From Mesodorylaimus sp. YZB2_4 (lineage: Eukaryota; Nematoda; Enoplea; Dorylaimida; Dorylaimidae), in NCBI GenBank assembly GCA_030248295.1, contig JASANH010000209.1, forward strand, positions 930,001 through 994,000: a stretch of DNA of 64,000 nucleotides, in the 5' to 3' direction. The position numbers and the translations under genes are program-made. This document shows, one piece after another, positions 55,437-64,000 of the stretch (the stretch's first letter is position 1; every line of letters starts with the position of its first letter). The notes beneath the pieces were generated by a model that was not told the DNA's origin, ran no database searches, and saw only the letters and a program-made list of their open reading frames with translations.

Positions 55437-56879
55437 TGGGTGTCAAGTGACTATTTTTCTAGGTCTATGAATGCGGGAAGTTTTAGGCATTGCCGTCCCG
55501 ATAAGTGTCGTGCTTCACAGACTTCCAGTGCGCATCCTGCCTTCGTCTATCTAATGAACAATGCATGAATGAAAAGAGTCAGATGCGATGATCGCCAGTA
55601 AAATAACTCCGACTCGAGAAGTTTCTATGATGCGATTGACCTAGTTTTTTAGCGACGATTGCGTGCTGTAGTTTTTTAACGCGTCTAAAAGCTTAAACGA
55701 AAAAAAAGCCCTGTGTTCCATATTAGACATAAATAGATTCATTAAAGAAGTCGGAAAAAGGTACAGTACAGTGTGAGTGGTGATGTGCGGCTGCGTAGCA
55801 AAACACTCGAGGATTTGGCTATTGCTTTGGCTTGGCCTCAAGCTCCTACAGTGTCTGCACCTGCTCTGTGTAATCACAGACGCCTGACTACACCTTCGCG
55901 CCTCGAATGCACTGGTTCTAAATTGCCCGCGCTGGCTCCTAGTCCCACTATCGATGACGCACTAAGACCAAAGTCAACACCACAGGTCCTTCGCGAGCAC
56001 AGCCCAGCAGCGCATGACCATCTCAACAGTCCTGGATCAGACAAACCGAGCGCCTGCCCCGGGCCAACTCCAGGACGACAACAGAGGCCCCTTGAGAGTG
56101 TGCTAATCCAAGTCCCCACCAACACCACAGGTCTGCCAAATGGGTTGGACAAACACAGTAGGAAGGGTGGCTCCACAAGAAATCAGAGCAATTAGCTGGA
56201 GTCGAATCGAGCGAGGGATAGCGCTAAACTCACGCAGGGACCTGTTCTTGCTACTGCCCTAGACATGCCCCGAGAATCGCAGACGTCCTGCAGCGGCAAA
56301 CGTCACGATAAGCACATTTCATGTTCATGTTTTTGCCATTGCATGCCATGCACCATGCATTCAAGGGTCACGAAAGAAGCCTGATGCCTGTTGGTGGTGC
56401 AGAAGATGCAGTGCACTGAATGTAATGATATGTGTACTCTGCAAAGCAGGAGGGGAAGAGGGAATAATCACACCACATAGAGTCAGACGTCAGAACCGCC
56501 AAGAAAATAACTTCGAATCGAGAAGACTAATCGTTTCGTTTTATAAAGTCAACAGACAATGCTGCGAGCCAAAAAACTGTGTGATGTGCTAGAATTCAGC
56601 TCGAAACAGCTTGGACGAAAAGAAAATGCTCCGTGTTCCACATCGGACATGAACAGATGCACTAAAAAATGTCGTAAAAATATACGCCTAAGACATAAAA
56701 ACAGGTTGCGCGAAAAGAGATTATCGCAGATGTTGTCGAAGGAGAGCCACGTCGACAAACGTGCAGGTACGTTAATACAGAGCATAAAAGTGACGAGTAG
56801 AGATTCCTAAATCATTGCAGCAGCAAACCTACAGCGGCTTCTTGAATTGGAAACCAATTTGTTCATCTTTCTGTCGGCG
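55437..56879. repeat. Duplicated 5' flanks of the Cys-peptide gene
   Basis: About 55565-55760 and 56475-56680 are related ('aaaataactccgactcgagaag', 'ccgtgttcca.at.gacat'), and 56690-56880 matches 52535-52734. The frame 55773..56195 is Pro/Ser-rich and has no domain. A 'cataaaag' TATA-like element at 56783-56790 lies about 90 bp before the ATG at 56880. Confidence 0.5.
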
Positions 56880-57616
56880 ATGGTGAGTTGGTGACATGCG
56901 GAGCTGGGTGACTGGGCTTGGGAAAGGTCAAGTAGGCCCAGCATACCCCTATTGTTGATCATATACCTCTCCCATCTTACACGAATCCAGGCAGACTCCA
57001 CTTCCCTCGACTCTCTCATTTTTGCTCTGACCTCTACAATCAGTTGGGCCCTTCGCACCAGCAACTCAAATAGTCTTCCCAAAAAGTGCTAGAGGAGCAA
57101 TCTCTGTTACAGCGGGCATGCTCATTGTCAGACGTCAGACGTCAGAGTCTTACTCATTGTGTAAGACTCACGATCAGATACACTAAAATTAAATATATCT
57201 GTTTGGTCCTTACAATAAGCTGCACAGAATTTCACTTGATGGCATAAAATGTCTCTGTTTGATGGCTACATCTTCTGCTGATCTTTCCTTAAAGAGACCT
57301 TTTTCAGGCAAGAGCAGCGAGCTTAGTGCTGGTTGTAGTGTGCAATATTCTGGCAAGTCTACTGCTCATGAGCGGCTCCGAAGGGCACGATTGTCAAAAA
57401 GGTAAATAATAGGGTTACTGTTTCATCAAATTTTCAGAACCTGTGCATACAGAAGCTCGCACGCCGGCGTATTCTGATGACGGAGATTCTTGCAAAGAAG
57501 AATGCGAGACGGCCTGTGCAGGATACATCGGCTGCAACTACACTGCACAATGCAGATACGACTACTTCTATCCAAGTGCTACTCCTTACTACATCTGCAT
57601 ATGCCAGCCACAATGA
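56880..57616 (+). CDS. Small secreted Cys-rich peptide (3 exons)
   Basis: Predicted 91-residue precursor. Coding exon 1 is just the ATG (56880-56882), immediately followed by the donor gtgagt. Exon 2 is 57308..57401 and exon 3 57438..57616. Signal peptide MARAASLVLVVVCNILASLL. The mature part has 'HDCQKE', then 'SCKEECETACAGYIGCNY', 'AQCRYDYF' and a C-terminal 'YYICICQPQ': nine cysteines after the signal peptide. The pattern does not match a family I can name. The same ATG/intron design is kept in the dead paralogue at 52732, which supports the model. Exon 3 and intron 2 are duplicated inside the palindrome at 57388..58294. Function unknown. Confidence 0.7.
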
Positions 57617-58294
57617 AATGATAGAGATAGAGGCGATTTGACATTATCAGCTTAGTTGATTCCTGTTCAGTCTTAGGTAGTTCCTGTTCCAGTTCAATCT
57701 TAATTTCTCGTGCCTTTTACTGCTCAGACTTTAGATCAAGAAAATGACTTCTGACAGAGAGTAAAACAGGATTTGTGTTGTTTAGTTTTAATCGTTCAGT
57801 TTATTCGTCAATGCTTTCATATCTTGCTGATAGTATATAAGCTGATAATTTGACGCAAGATATGAAAGCATTGACGAATAAACTGAACGATTAAAACTAA
57901 ACAACACAAATCCTGTTTTACTCTCTGTCAGAGGTCATTTTCTTGATCTAAAGTCTGAGCAGTAAAAGGCACGGGAAATTAAGATTGAACTGGAACAGGA
58001 ACTACCTAAGACTGAACAGGAATCAACTAAGCTGATAATGTCAAATCGCCTCTATCTCTATCATTTCATTGTGGCTGGCATATGCAGATGTAGTAAGGAG
58101 TAGCACTTGGATAGAAGTAGTCGTATCTGCATTGTGCAGTGTAGTTGCAGCCGATGTATCCTGCACAGGCCGTCTCGCATTCTTTTTTGCAAGAATCTTC
58201 GTCATCAGAATACGCCGGCGTGCGAGCTTCTGTATGCACAGGTTCTGAAAATTTGATGAAACAGTAACCCTATTATTTACCTTTTTGACAATCG
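57388..58294. repeat. 440+440 bp near-perfect palindrome
   Basis: 57388-57827 and 57855-58294 are inverted copies of equal length with about four mismatches seen by eye, separated by 27 bp. The left arm holds the end of exon 2, intron 2, exon 3 and the 3' flank of the Cys-peptide gene. Confidence 0.9.
58066..58244 (-). pseudogene. Inverted copy of Cys-peptide exon 3
   Basis: Mirror of 57438..57616. The frame is open, but two substitutions change residues (Gly to Glu and Glu to Lys before the third Cys: 'DEDSCKKEC' where the gene has 'DGDSCKEEC'). The upstream signal-peptide exon is not included in the arm, so it has no start of its own unless a new exon is used. Confidence 0.6.
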
Positions 58295-59324
58295 TCAAAA
58301 AGAAATTAAGAGAATTAAGAGAATTTTTGAGAAATTAAGATTCAGCAGATAGCCATTTGCCAAAACGCATGTTATCACTTTCATTGCCAGGACTGTTCTA
58401 GCTTGCCGTAGGCTAGCTGGTACCGTTAAGGCCGTAGTACAGTTCGATGCGACGTATATAGTATACTTGTTTGCAACGAGTAAGGGTTGAATGTGTCGAT
58501 TAGCCCTCTTAAGTAACTCATCACACCTTATTTGACTCATCGCATCGAACTATACTTCGGCACTGGTGCCTAACAAACGCTGCAAGTTCCCCAGCTGATG
58601 TGAATGGCACGAAATGTGTGCTCAATTAGTGTGTACCTGTGTGCACAGCACATCAGGTATTGCGCACGCATCACTCGGCCAACCAAAGCGACGCGCACAC
58701 TCTTGGCTCTGGCACTGTATTCTGACACACATTCCTTCCTCGATATTCGATGTGCAAAAAATGATTTGAAGTAACGTTAGAAGTGTAAGGGCTTGGGCTC
58801 GACCTAAAAAAGACACCAAATCCGCAAGTGCTTTGCTAGCAGTCACACCGAGACACTGGCATTGGCACAGCACGAGCAGAGCAGCAGGAAGCGGAGAGGT
58901 CGCACCCTGACCTAGCAAGTTGGAGACAAAGAACGAAATCTTACTAGTGGGGTCAACCCAATCTTACTCTAGGCTCATCAGAATGGATCCCCTCGGACGA
59001 GGTGGGTAGAGTATGGTTTCAGATATGGCACCTGCCCATCAATGATGTCATATCACTAGCGGTTACAGTAATCTGGTACTATCCTACCATATCCGACCCA
59101 TTACAAAAGTGTCTCTAACCATCCAGCATAATATTCTTAGTTACAGCAGGGCTCACCATCCAGACACATCTTACCTAGAGTATACTATACTCCTGTTTTC
59201 AAACAGCTGTTGTGACCAGTCCCCCTATTCAGCGTAGCTGACAACCGAAGGTGCACTCGTGCTGCCATCATTACTATGGCTAGCTATGTCGCGATGACTA
59301 GCATTTGGGCACTTCAAAAAAGAA
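58295..59324. other. Intergenic with a possible Cys-rich exon at 58622-58803
   Basis: On the minus strand, after an acceptor 'ttttttag' at 58804, an open frame reads a hydrophobic 'LTLLTLLQIIFCTS' and then 'GMCVRIQCQSQECARRFGW' and 'DACAIPDVLC'. It could be a secreted Cys-rich peptide, but no start exon is certain. Confidence 0.3.
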
Positions 59325-59575
59325 AAGAAGCGTTTGGGCTGTCGAACCCTGTTCATCTGCTCGTTTGGCTTCCGTCTCTCCACTGGGAGCACCTCGACGG
59401 TGAGTCACCCACGGTCTGGCATGCAGGTCAGCGAGGGTTTATTAAAACAGCCAACTACACCTACAGTCAGCCACCAGGAGTTGAACCAGGGACGAGCCCA
59501 ACCCGTCCGCTACTAAGCAATGCGGAATACGGCTGGACAAGCAGAAATTTAGTACCGCCGCGGCCCTTGGGTTGT
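59325..59575 (-). mobile_element. SINE family 2, third copy
   Basis: On the minus strand: 'gccgcggcggtac', 'ctggttcaactcctggtggc' (B-box), 'aataaaccctcgctgacc', 'aggtgctcccagtggag', 'agacggaagccaaacgagcag'. Collinear with 21985..22350 but truncated at the 3' end. Confidence 0.65.
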
Positions 59576-59986
59576 GTGAGGGGGCTCGTCTCCGATTCTG
59601 TGAGTACTTTTTAACTGCAGTGTGTTTTTGACCAGCGAACCTGGCCACTGCTAAGGGCGTCTTCTCCAATGTGTAAAACCTGTCTGTTTCAGCAAGAAAG
59701 TCACTCTTTTAACTGAAACAGGCAGGTTTTTGCTCAGCAGAGGTCATTGCCAGTTGGCTCGCTGCAGAATTTTTTAGTTTATTGAATACCAAGCACTGTT
59801 TTGATCAAAATCCAAAAACTGGAATTGCCGTTGCGTGAACCCAGGCTTCGAGGCTCCCACGCGCGATGCCTAACCTGATTGTATTACAAATTACAAAAAC
59901 TGCTACAACCACTTCAATCCCCATTCGTTAAGCCAAACAATGCATGCACACATGCCGCATTGATCACTGCTGCCATGGCTAGGCAC

Positions 59987-61787
59987 TTATCCCAAGCCCG
60001 TAAAAACACTGTTTCCATCGGCCTTCTTGGTCAAGGCGGCGATGTCAGCCACGCACGTACCACCTTTGCATTTGCTCTTGTAGCAGGAATCGAGCTCCTC
60101 GTAACCTGGAAGACACTGATCACAGTCCAAGTGCATCAACATCACAAAACTCTGGCTCACCTGCACAGCTGCCTCCAGCGAGCGATTTGGAGACACAGTG
60201 TCCATTCTTGGGGTTGCAGAAGAGGAATTTGGAGTTGTGGCACGAATTGGAGCAGGCCGGCGACTCCTGGTAGGTGTAGAACTCGTCGGTGTACTTGTTC
60301 GAGTACCCGTCGCGGACCTTGACTGCGAAAGGCATGAGAGGGGCGTCGGGCAGGTCGAACGGGTTGTAGGGGCACGGCAGGGCTACGTCGCTCTCCCTCT
60401 GCTGACGGTTCTGATTCTTTTGTCTCCACAGCTCCCAGATGTAGTCGATAAAAGCGTGGTGCAGGTAGAAGAGGGGGTCGCCGGGCGAGGTGGCCGGGTC
60501 AGCCATCAGACCACCCACGTAGACGTGCACAGCGGCGTGGACGGTGTCGAGGAAGGGGTTCGTGCAGAAGACCAGGCCTTGGATCAAGGGAATGGCCAGG
60601 ATGGTGTCGATGTACTCCTTCTTGAACAGGGCCCCCTGCTGGCCCACCCCCATCGCTCTCGAAATACCGCCAGTGAGTATGGGCAGGGGGAAATTAGGGT
60701 TAGGAATGCCGGAGAAGGTGCGGAACGGTCCTCCAGTCACATTGCCATCGCCGCTGCCCATCAACTCGTTGGAGAAGAGGGCCGAGTCCCTCGGATTCAC
60801 CACTTCGGCGTCCAGGGTCGAGTCCCAGTAGGGGAAGGAGGCCAGGGGGTGCTCGAACCTCAGCGCCACTTCCAGATTCTTGAGCAGCTCGCGGTGGAAA
60901 GGGAGGAGGCCCGCCGAGAAGTGGGCCGATGGCACGAAGGGCACGAAGGCGTGGTAGCTTGTCAGAATGTCGTATTTTGACCAACCATCGATTTTTTCGT
61001 ACTTCAACTTGTTCATGGCGTAAAAGAATTGTCGTCTTTGCACATCGGTCATGGCCCGAATTTCTTTGCGTGTCGTCCTGCCGTAGCGCGCAGTCACATT
61101 TGCGTACTCGGTGTTGTTGGTGGCTATCAACTTGACAATGTCCACGTTCAGGGCCCTGCACTTGGGCCAGTAGTCGCATATGCATTGAACACTTTTGCAG
61201 TTCACCACCGAGTCCCAGTACTTCTTTTGATCCGGTGTTAGGATATTACGGTAGGGAGACATCGGGTTCAACGACGACATAGCGTCCTGCAAACTCTTCT
61301 GCCATTTTTTAGCCATGTTGCAGGCCCCTTTGACGAGATCCGCACTGACGCTGATCGGATTGACTGAGAAGACGGCGCAGATGTCCGGCTGGAGGGCTGA
61401 TGTCAGACCACCAAGAGAGCCAGTTAGGCCGCTGGTCAACCCGCCTTGCTCGCCACCTCCAGGAACTGGGAGGCCACCAGTTGGAACCCCTAGGCCTCCT
61501 GAGGAAGAGCCCTCTTTTCCCCCGCCCACCGGCGATGGAATGCCACCAGCTGGAAGTCCTCCCAGTCCGAGGCCTCCGGACGAACCGCCTTCCTTGCCTC
61601 CAGCGGGGGTCCCTTCTTTGCCTCCAGCGGGAGTGCCCCCTTTGCCTGCCGATGAACCACCTTTGTGGCCTTCATTTCCTGGCGATGGCACACCGCCACT
61701 TGGAAGCGATGGGATACTGCCGAGTTCGAATTGGGCATCGGCCACACTCGCCAAGGCGAGGACCAACAGCGCAAAAGTCAATTTCAT
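59987..61787 (-). CDS. tyr-like: Secreted tyrosinase (type-3 copper) with Gly-rich N-terminus and Cys-rich tail
   Basis: Predicted 581-residue secreted oxidase that would convert phenols to o-quinones, for example in cuticle or eggshell cross-linking. Exon 1 is 61787..60161, intron 60160..60106 (55 bp), exon 2 60105..59987. Signal peptide MKLTFALLVLALASVADA. Residues about 28-130 are a Gly/Pro/Ser/Lys repeat region ('GTPAGGKEG' twice). CuA: H279 ('SYHAF'), H289, H298 ('LLPFHREL'), then 'FPYWD'. CuB: H417, H421 ('DTVHAAVHVYVGG') and H443/H444 ('DPLFYLHHAFIDYIW'). All expected ligands are present. A Cys-rich C-terminal tail ('ACSNSCHNSKFLFCNPKNGHC', 'SCYKSKCKGGTCV') crosses the intron. Non-PPO tyrosinases occur in nematodes and molluscs, where Cys-rich or ShK tails are common. 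No ShK domain proper is seen. Confidence 0.92.
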
Positions 61788-63114
61788 TGTTAGCCGGGCA
61801 GCCGTCAGTTAGCAAACTCCAAACATCCAATGCCGCGATGTCAAAGACTGACGCTGCTGTGAAAACTTTAGTGTCGAGGATTTGACGAATGACTAGCGCA
61901 AAAGCACTTACAGGACATGCCTCCAGCCATCGGAGCGCTCCTTGCGATGACAAAACTGATCCCGCAGCGTCGAAGTTGGCCTTGCGAAACTCGTTTTCTG
62001 CATAGTAAAGATCTCTTTTCTAATTGACACGCTATAGCAATTATCCAGGGGCCCTATCTCAACTACATTTCTTAAGGATTGCTCGTCTGGACAAATCAGA
62101 AATTCGTGTGGTTTCCAGCCTAAGTTGCTGATTTGCCATTTCAGGCAGTTGAAAATGTGGCCTTGATCAAAGAAATTTGTGTCAACCTCCTATCTTCTCT
62201 GCATAACTGAAGAGCAGTGCCATATTCATACAAGGTATAGAAGTCCTGTCCCTGCAATGCTTCCCCTGATAGTCTTACACATTCAGCGACAGTCCCCACA
62301 GTCGCACAAAAAGTAGCAGACTCCTTTCGACAGCAAAATTTTCTTTTTCATCCAAGCGTGCAAATGTCACCTTTGTGCTGCTATAAAATATGGTTATGCT
62401 GATGTTTACTGCCACTGATTGATTGATTTTCTCACTACTCTGTAATACAGGTCAGTGTGGGTGCATCATCTGGGATTTGGGAAAAAGGCGTGCTGTTCAA
62501 ATAACTACTGGGTAGCCCGGTAATCGCAGTGATTTATGAGTCGAGTGTCATCTGCATGGCCCGAAGCAAATTCTTCCCACGAAATGTTGCTCAAAAATGT
62601 TTGATCTTATTCAATTACGATTAGAAGGTCAGTTTGTCAAAGCTGGCCCGAATGCTGTCTTTTCTACCCTATTTAATCAAACATTAGCTCCGGGCAGGCA
62701 CTTCTTTTGCCCAACAGTAAATGCAAACACGCCTAGATTCTTTTCATAGCAGGGTTTCCAAGTGTGAAGAAGAAATGAATAAGGTTGGATATGCAGCAGA
62801 AAAAAGTACGTAAAACAGGCTTAGCAAAGTGCAAAATTCTTGCATGCTGTATTTTATACGCTGCTTTTGAGCGAGAACATTGCCTAATCTCTGATTGTTA
62901 TGTTTTTGATTGCACAAATGCACTGCATAGCAATGTCAGGAATGCAAACTGCTTGGCAGCTCGAGGTTTGACAATGTGAGCGAAACGGACAAGGATGACT
63001 GTTTCTGGTGGTCAGTTTTATTTCACCAAGACTCATACAAAATCTTTGCTACCCCACCCTTACTCCTATTCTATAGCACGCTCAAGAATGAGTCAGGTAT
63101 CGGCAGATATCATC
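61788..63114. other. Intergenic, no gene recognised
   Basis: AT-balanced DNA with no domain-bearing frame. The part nearest 61788 should contain the tyrosinase promoter. Confidence 0.4.
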
Positions 63115-63350
63115 TCAACCACTGGGACAATCTATGACACTGCAGGCCACGTAAGGCGGACAGTGGAAACCCGGCGGGCAGTTGGAAGGCGGTGGCACTT
63201 CTTCCGGCGGATCGTCTGGTGGTTCCACTTGAGACTGAGTTGGCACAATCGACACTGAAAAATAGAAATTGTTATATTGTGCATGCTTGATTGGGAACTG
63301 AGCTTACATTGCACACAGAGAGCGACAAAGAGAATCAGGTGGAATTTCAT
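63115..63350 (-). CDS. Small secreted Pro/Cys-rich peptide (2 exons)
   Basis: Predicted 60-residue precursor. Exon 1 63350..63308, intron 63307..63255 (53 bp, gtaagc..ttttcag), exon 2 63254..63115. Signal peptide MKFHLILFVALCVQ. The mature part is acidic and Pro-rich ('SQVEPPDDPPEEVPPPSNC') and ends with closely spaced cysteines ('CPPGFHCPPYVACSV', 'DCPSG'): five cysteines. No family recognised. A matrix peptide or defence peptide is possible, without direct evidence. Confidence 0.6.
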
Positions 63351-64000
63351 GCTGTGACGACGTATAGACTCGGGTGTCCTGTAGCTACTGTGCCCGTGTG
63401 ATGCTGACGCGGGACAGGCGCGCCTTTTATCCTCGGCCTAACTGGTTACTCTGTAAACTAGTACCCGACTGGCAGTGCTGTGAGTAAACCATGCGAGAAA
63501 CGGGGAAGGTGCGAATAAGAGTGAATCGCTGCATTTTCACGCCGCAACATCTAAAGAAGGTCAAAAAATTTGCTTGACCGTGCTTACATGTAATCTCGTT
63601 GGAACAAGTGGGCGCCTGCGAACAGGAGCAGACTGTCACTGGGCATTGGCTTCTCACGATCAGACCATGACCGGCGGCAGGCAGAGAACGGCCCGCAAAA
63701 CACTATGCGTCAATGCTGATCTGGAAGCAGGTTGATTAGAAAAGTCGTTTCTGCTCTATTTCGAGCTATGGTACCCGTTGTAACAGGCGGTATAGCCCTG
63801 CAGTGGCGAAGCTACCTCAATGGTCTCAAACACCCTCCAGTCGTAGGCGCCTGATTCATCAAGCCGACGGGTTTCTGCCTCGCCTGGAGGAGTGTATCGT
63901 GCGACTAGCAAAAGCGACAATACGCTGTATGCGGCGGCCAGTCAAGACAGCCACATACTGCTCGGTGTATAAGGCTGCCAGATACACTACCTTCTCCACA
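63351..64000. repeat. Right end of window, repeat family R3 copy 2
   Basis: 63351-63810 shows no certain gene; a minus-strand Cys-containing frame 63427..63657 was not convincing. About 63815-64000 is the second copy of the repeat at 48790..49000 and continues beyond the window. Confidence 0.45.

Noticed and set aside
55773..56195. A 140-codon Pro/Ser-rich plus-strand frame
   Set aside because: No signal peptide, domain or partner exon, and it sits between duplicated flank repeats.
1..64000. CRISPR arrays, operons or bacterial features
   Set aside because: No regularly spaced direct repeats; genes are spliced and typically animal.

Overview
This is a eukaryotic nuclear window from an invertebrate with compact genes and many very short introns (35-60 bp, clean GT..AG; one GC..AG). 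The genes point to an ecdysozoan, most likely a nematode or close relative such as a nematomorph: a ZP-domain cuticlin-like membrane protein, a secreted type-3-copper tyrosinase with a Cys-rich tail, CK1/TTBK-like kinase debris, small secreted Cys-rich peptides, and single-exon SoxB and SLC25A51 genes. No species can be named from the sequence alone. The lineage call is inference.

Left third (1-17.1 kb): an accessory, repeat-rich region holding secreted proteins with a C-type-lectin domain followed by a PAN/apple-like Cys-rich domain. Three four-exon genes are intact (complement 1555..2729; 6629..8171; 15481..17032) and a fourth is truncated (complement 10445..10854). Constant offsets of about 8.9 kb between matching parts show that a head-to-head pair was duplicated in tandem and that the minus-strand member of the second pair was broken. 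An element carrying the 3' part of a Mutator-like transposase split the second unit, and a related long-TIR element with a nested SINE lies at 3981..4837.

Middle (19-48 kb): conserved housekeeping and developmental genes. An SLC25A51-like mitochondrial NAD+ carrier (minus) is divergent from elongation factor 1B delta (8 exons). A single-exon SoxB1-type HMG factor follows, then about 10 kb of mostly non-coding DNA, a 16-exon Pumilio gene (972 aa), an 8-exon ZP/cuticlin-like gene (502 aa), and a 5-exon secreted cystine-knot ligand whose cysteine spacing resembles neurotrophins and Spaetzle.

Right third (48-64 kb): CK1/TTBK-like kinase debris, one copy of a Ubl-UBA gene (its near-identical inverted partner lies at 33.9-34.5 kb, so the two copies flank the Pumilio to ligand interval), a small Cys-rich secreted peptide gene with a dead paralogue, a 440+440 bp near-perfect palindrome that duplicates the last exon of that peptide gene, a secreted tyrosinase, and a small Pro/Cys-rich secreted peptide. 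tRNA-headed SINEs and LINE 3' relics occur throughout. One SINE family shares its 3' tail with a LINE relic at 367..890, suggesting a LINE-SINE partnership.

Exon structures were built by hand from splice sites, reading phase and comparison between paralogues. Repeat boundaries are approximate.
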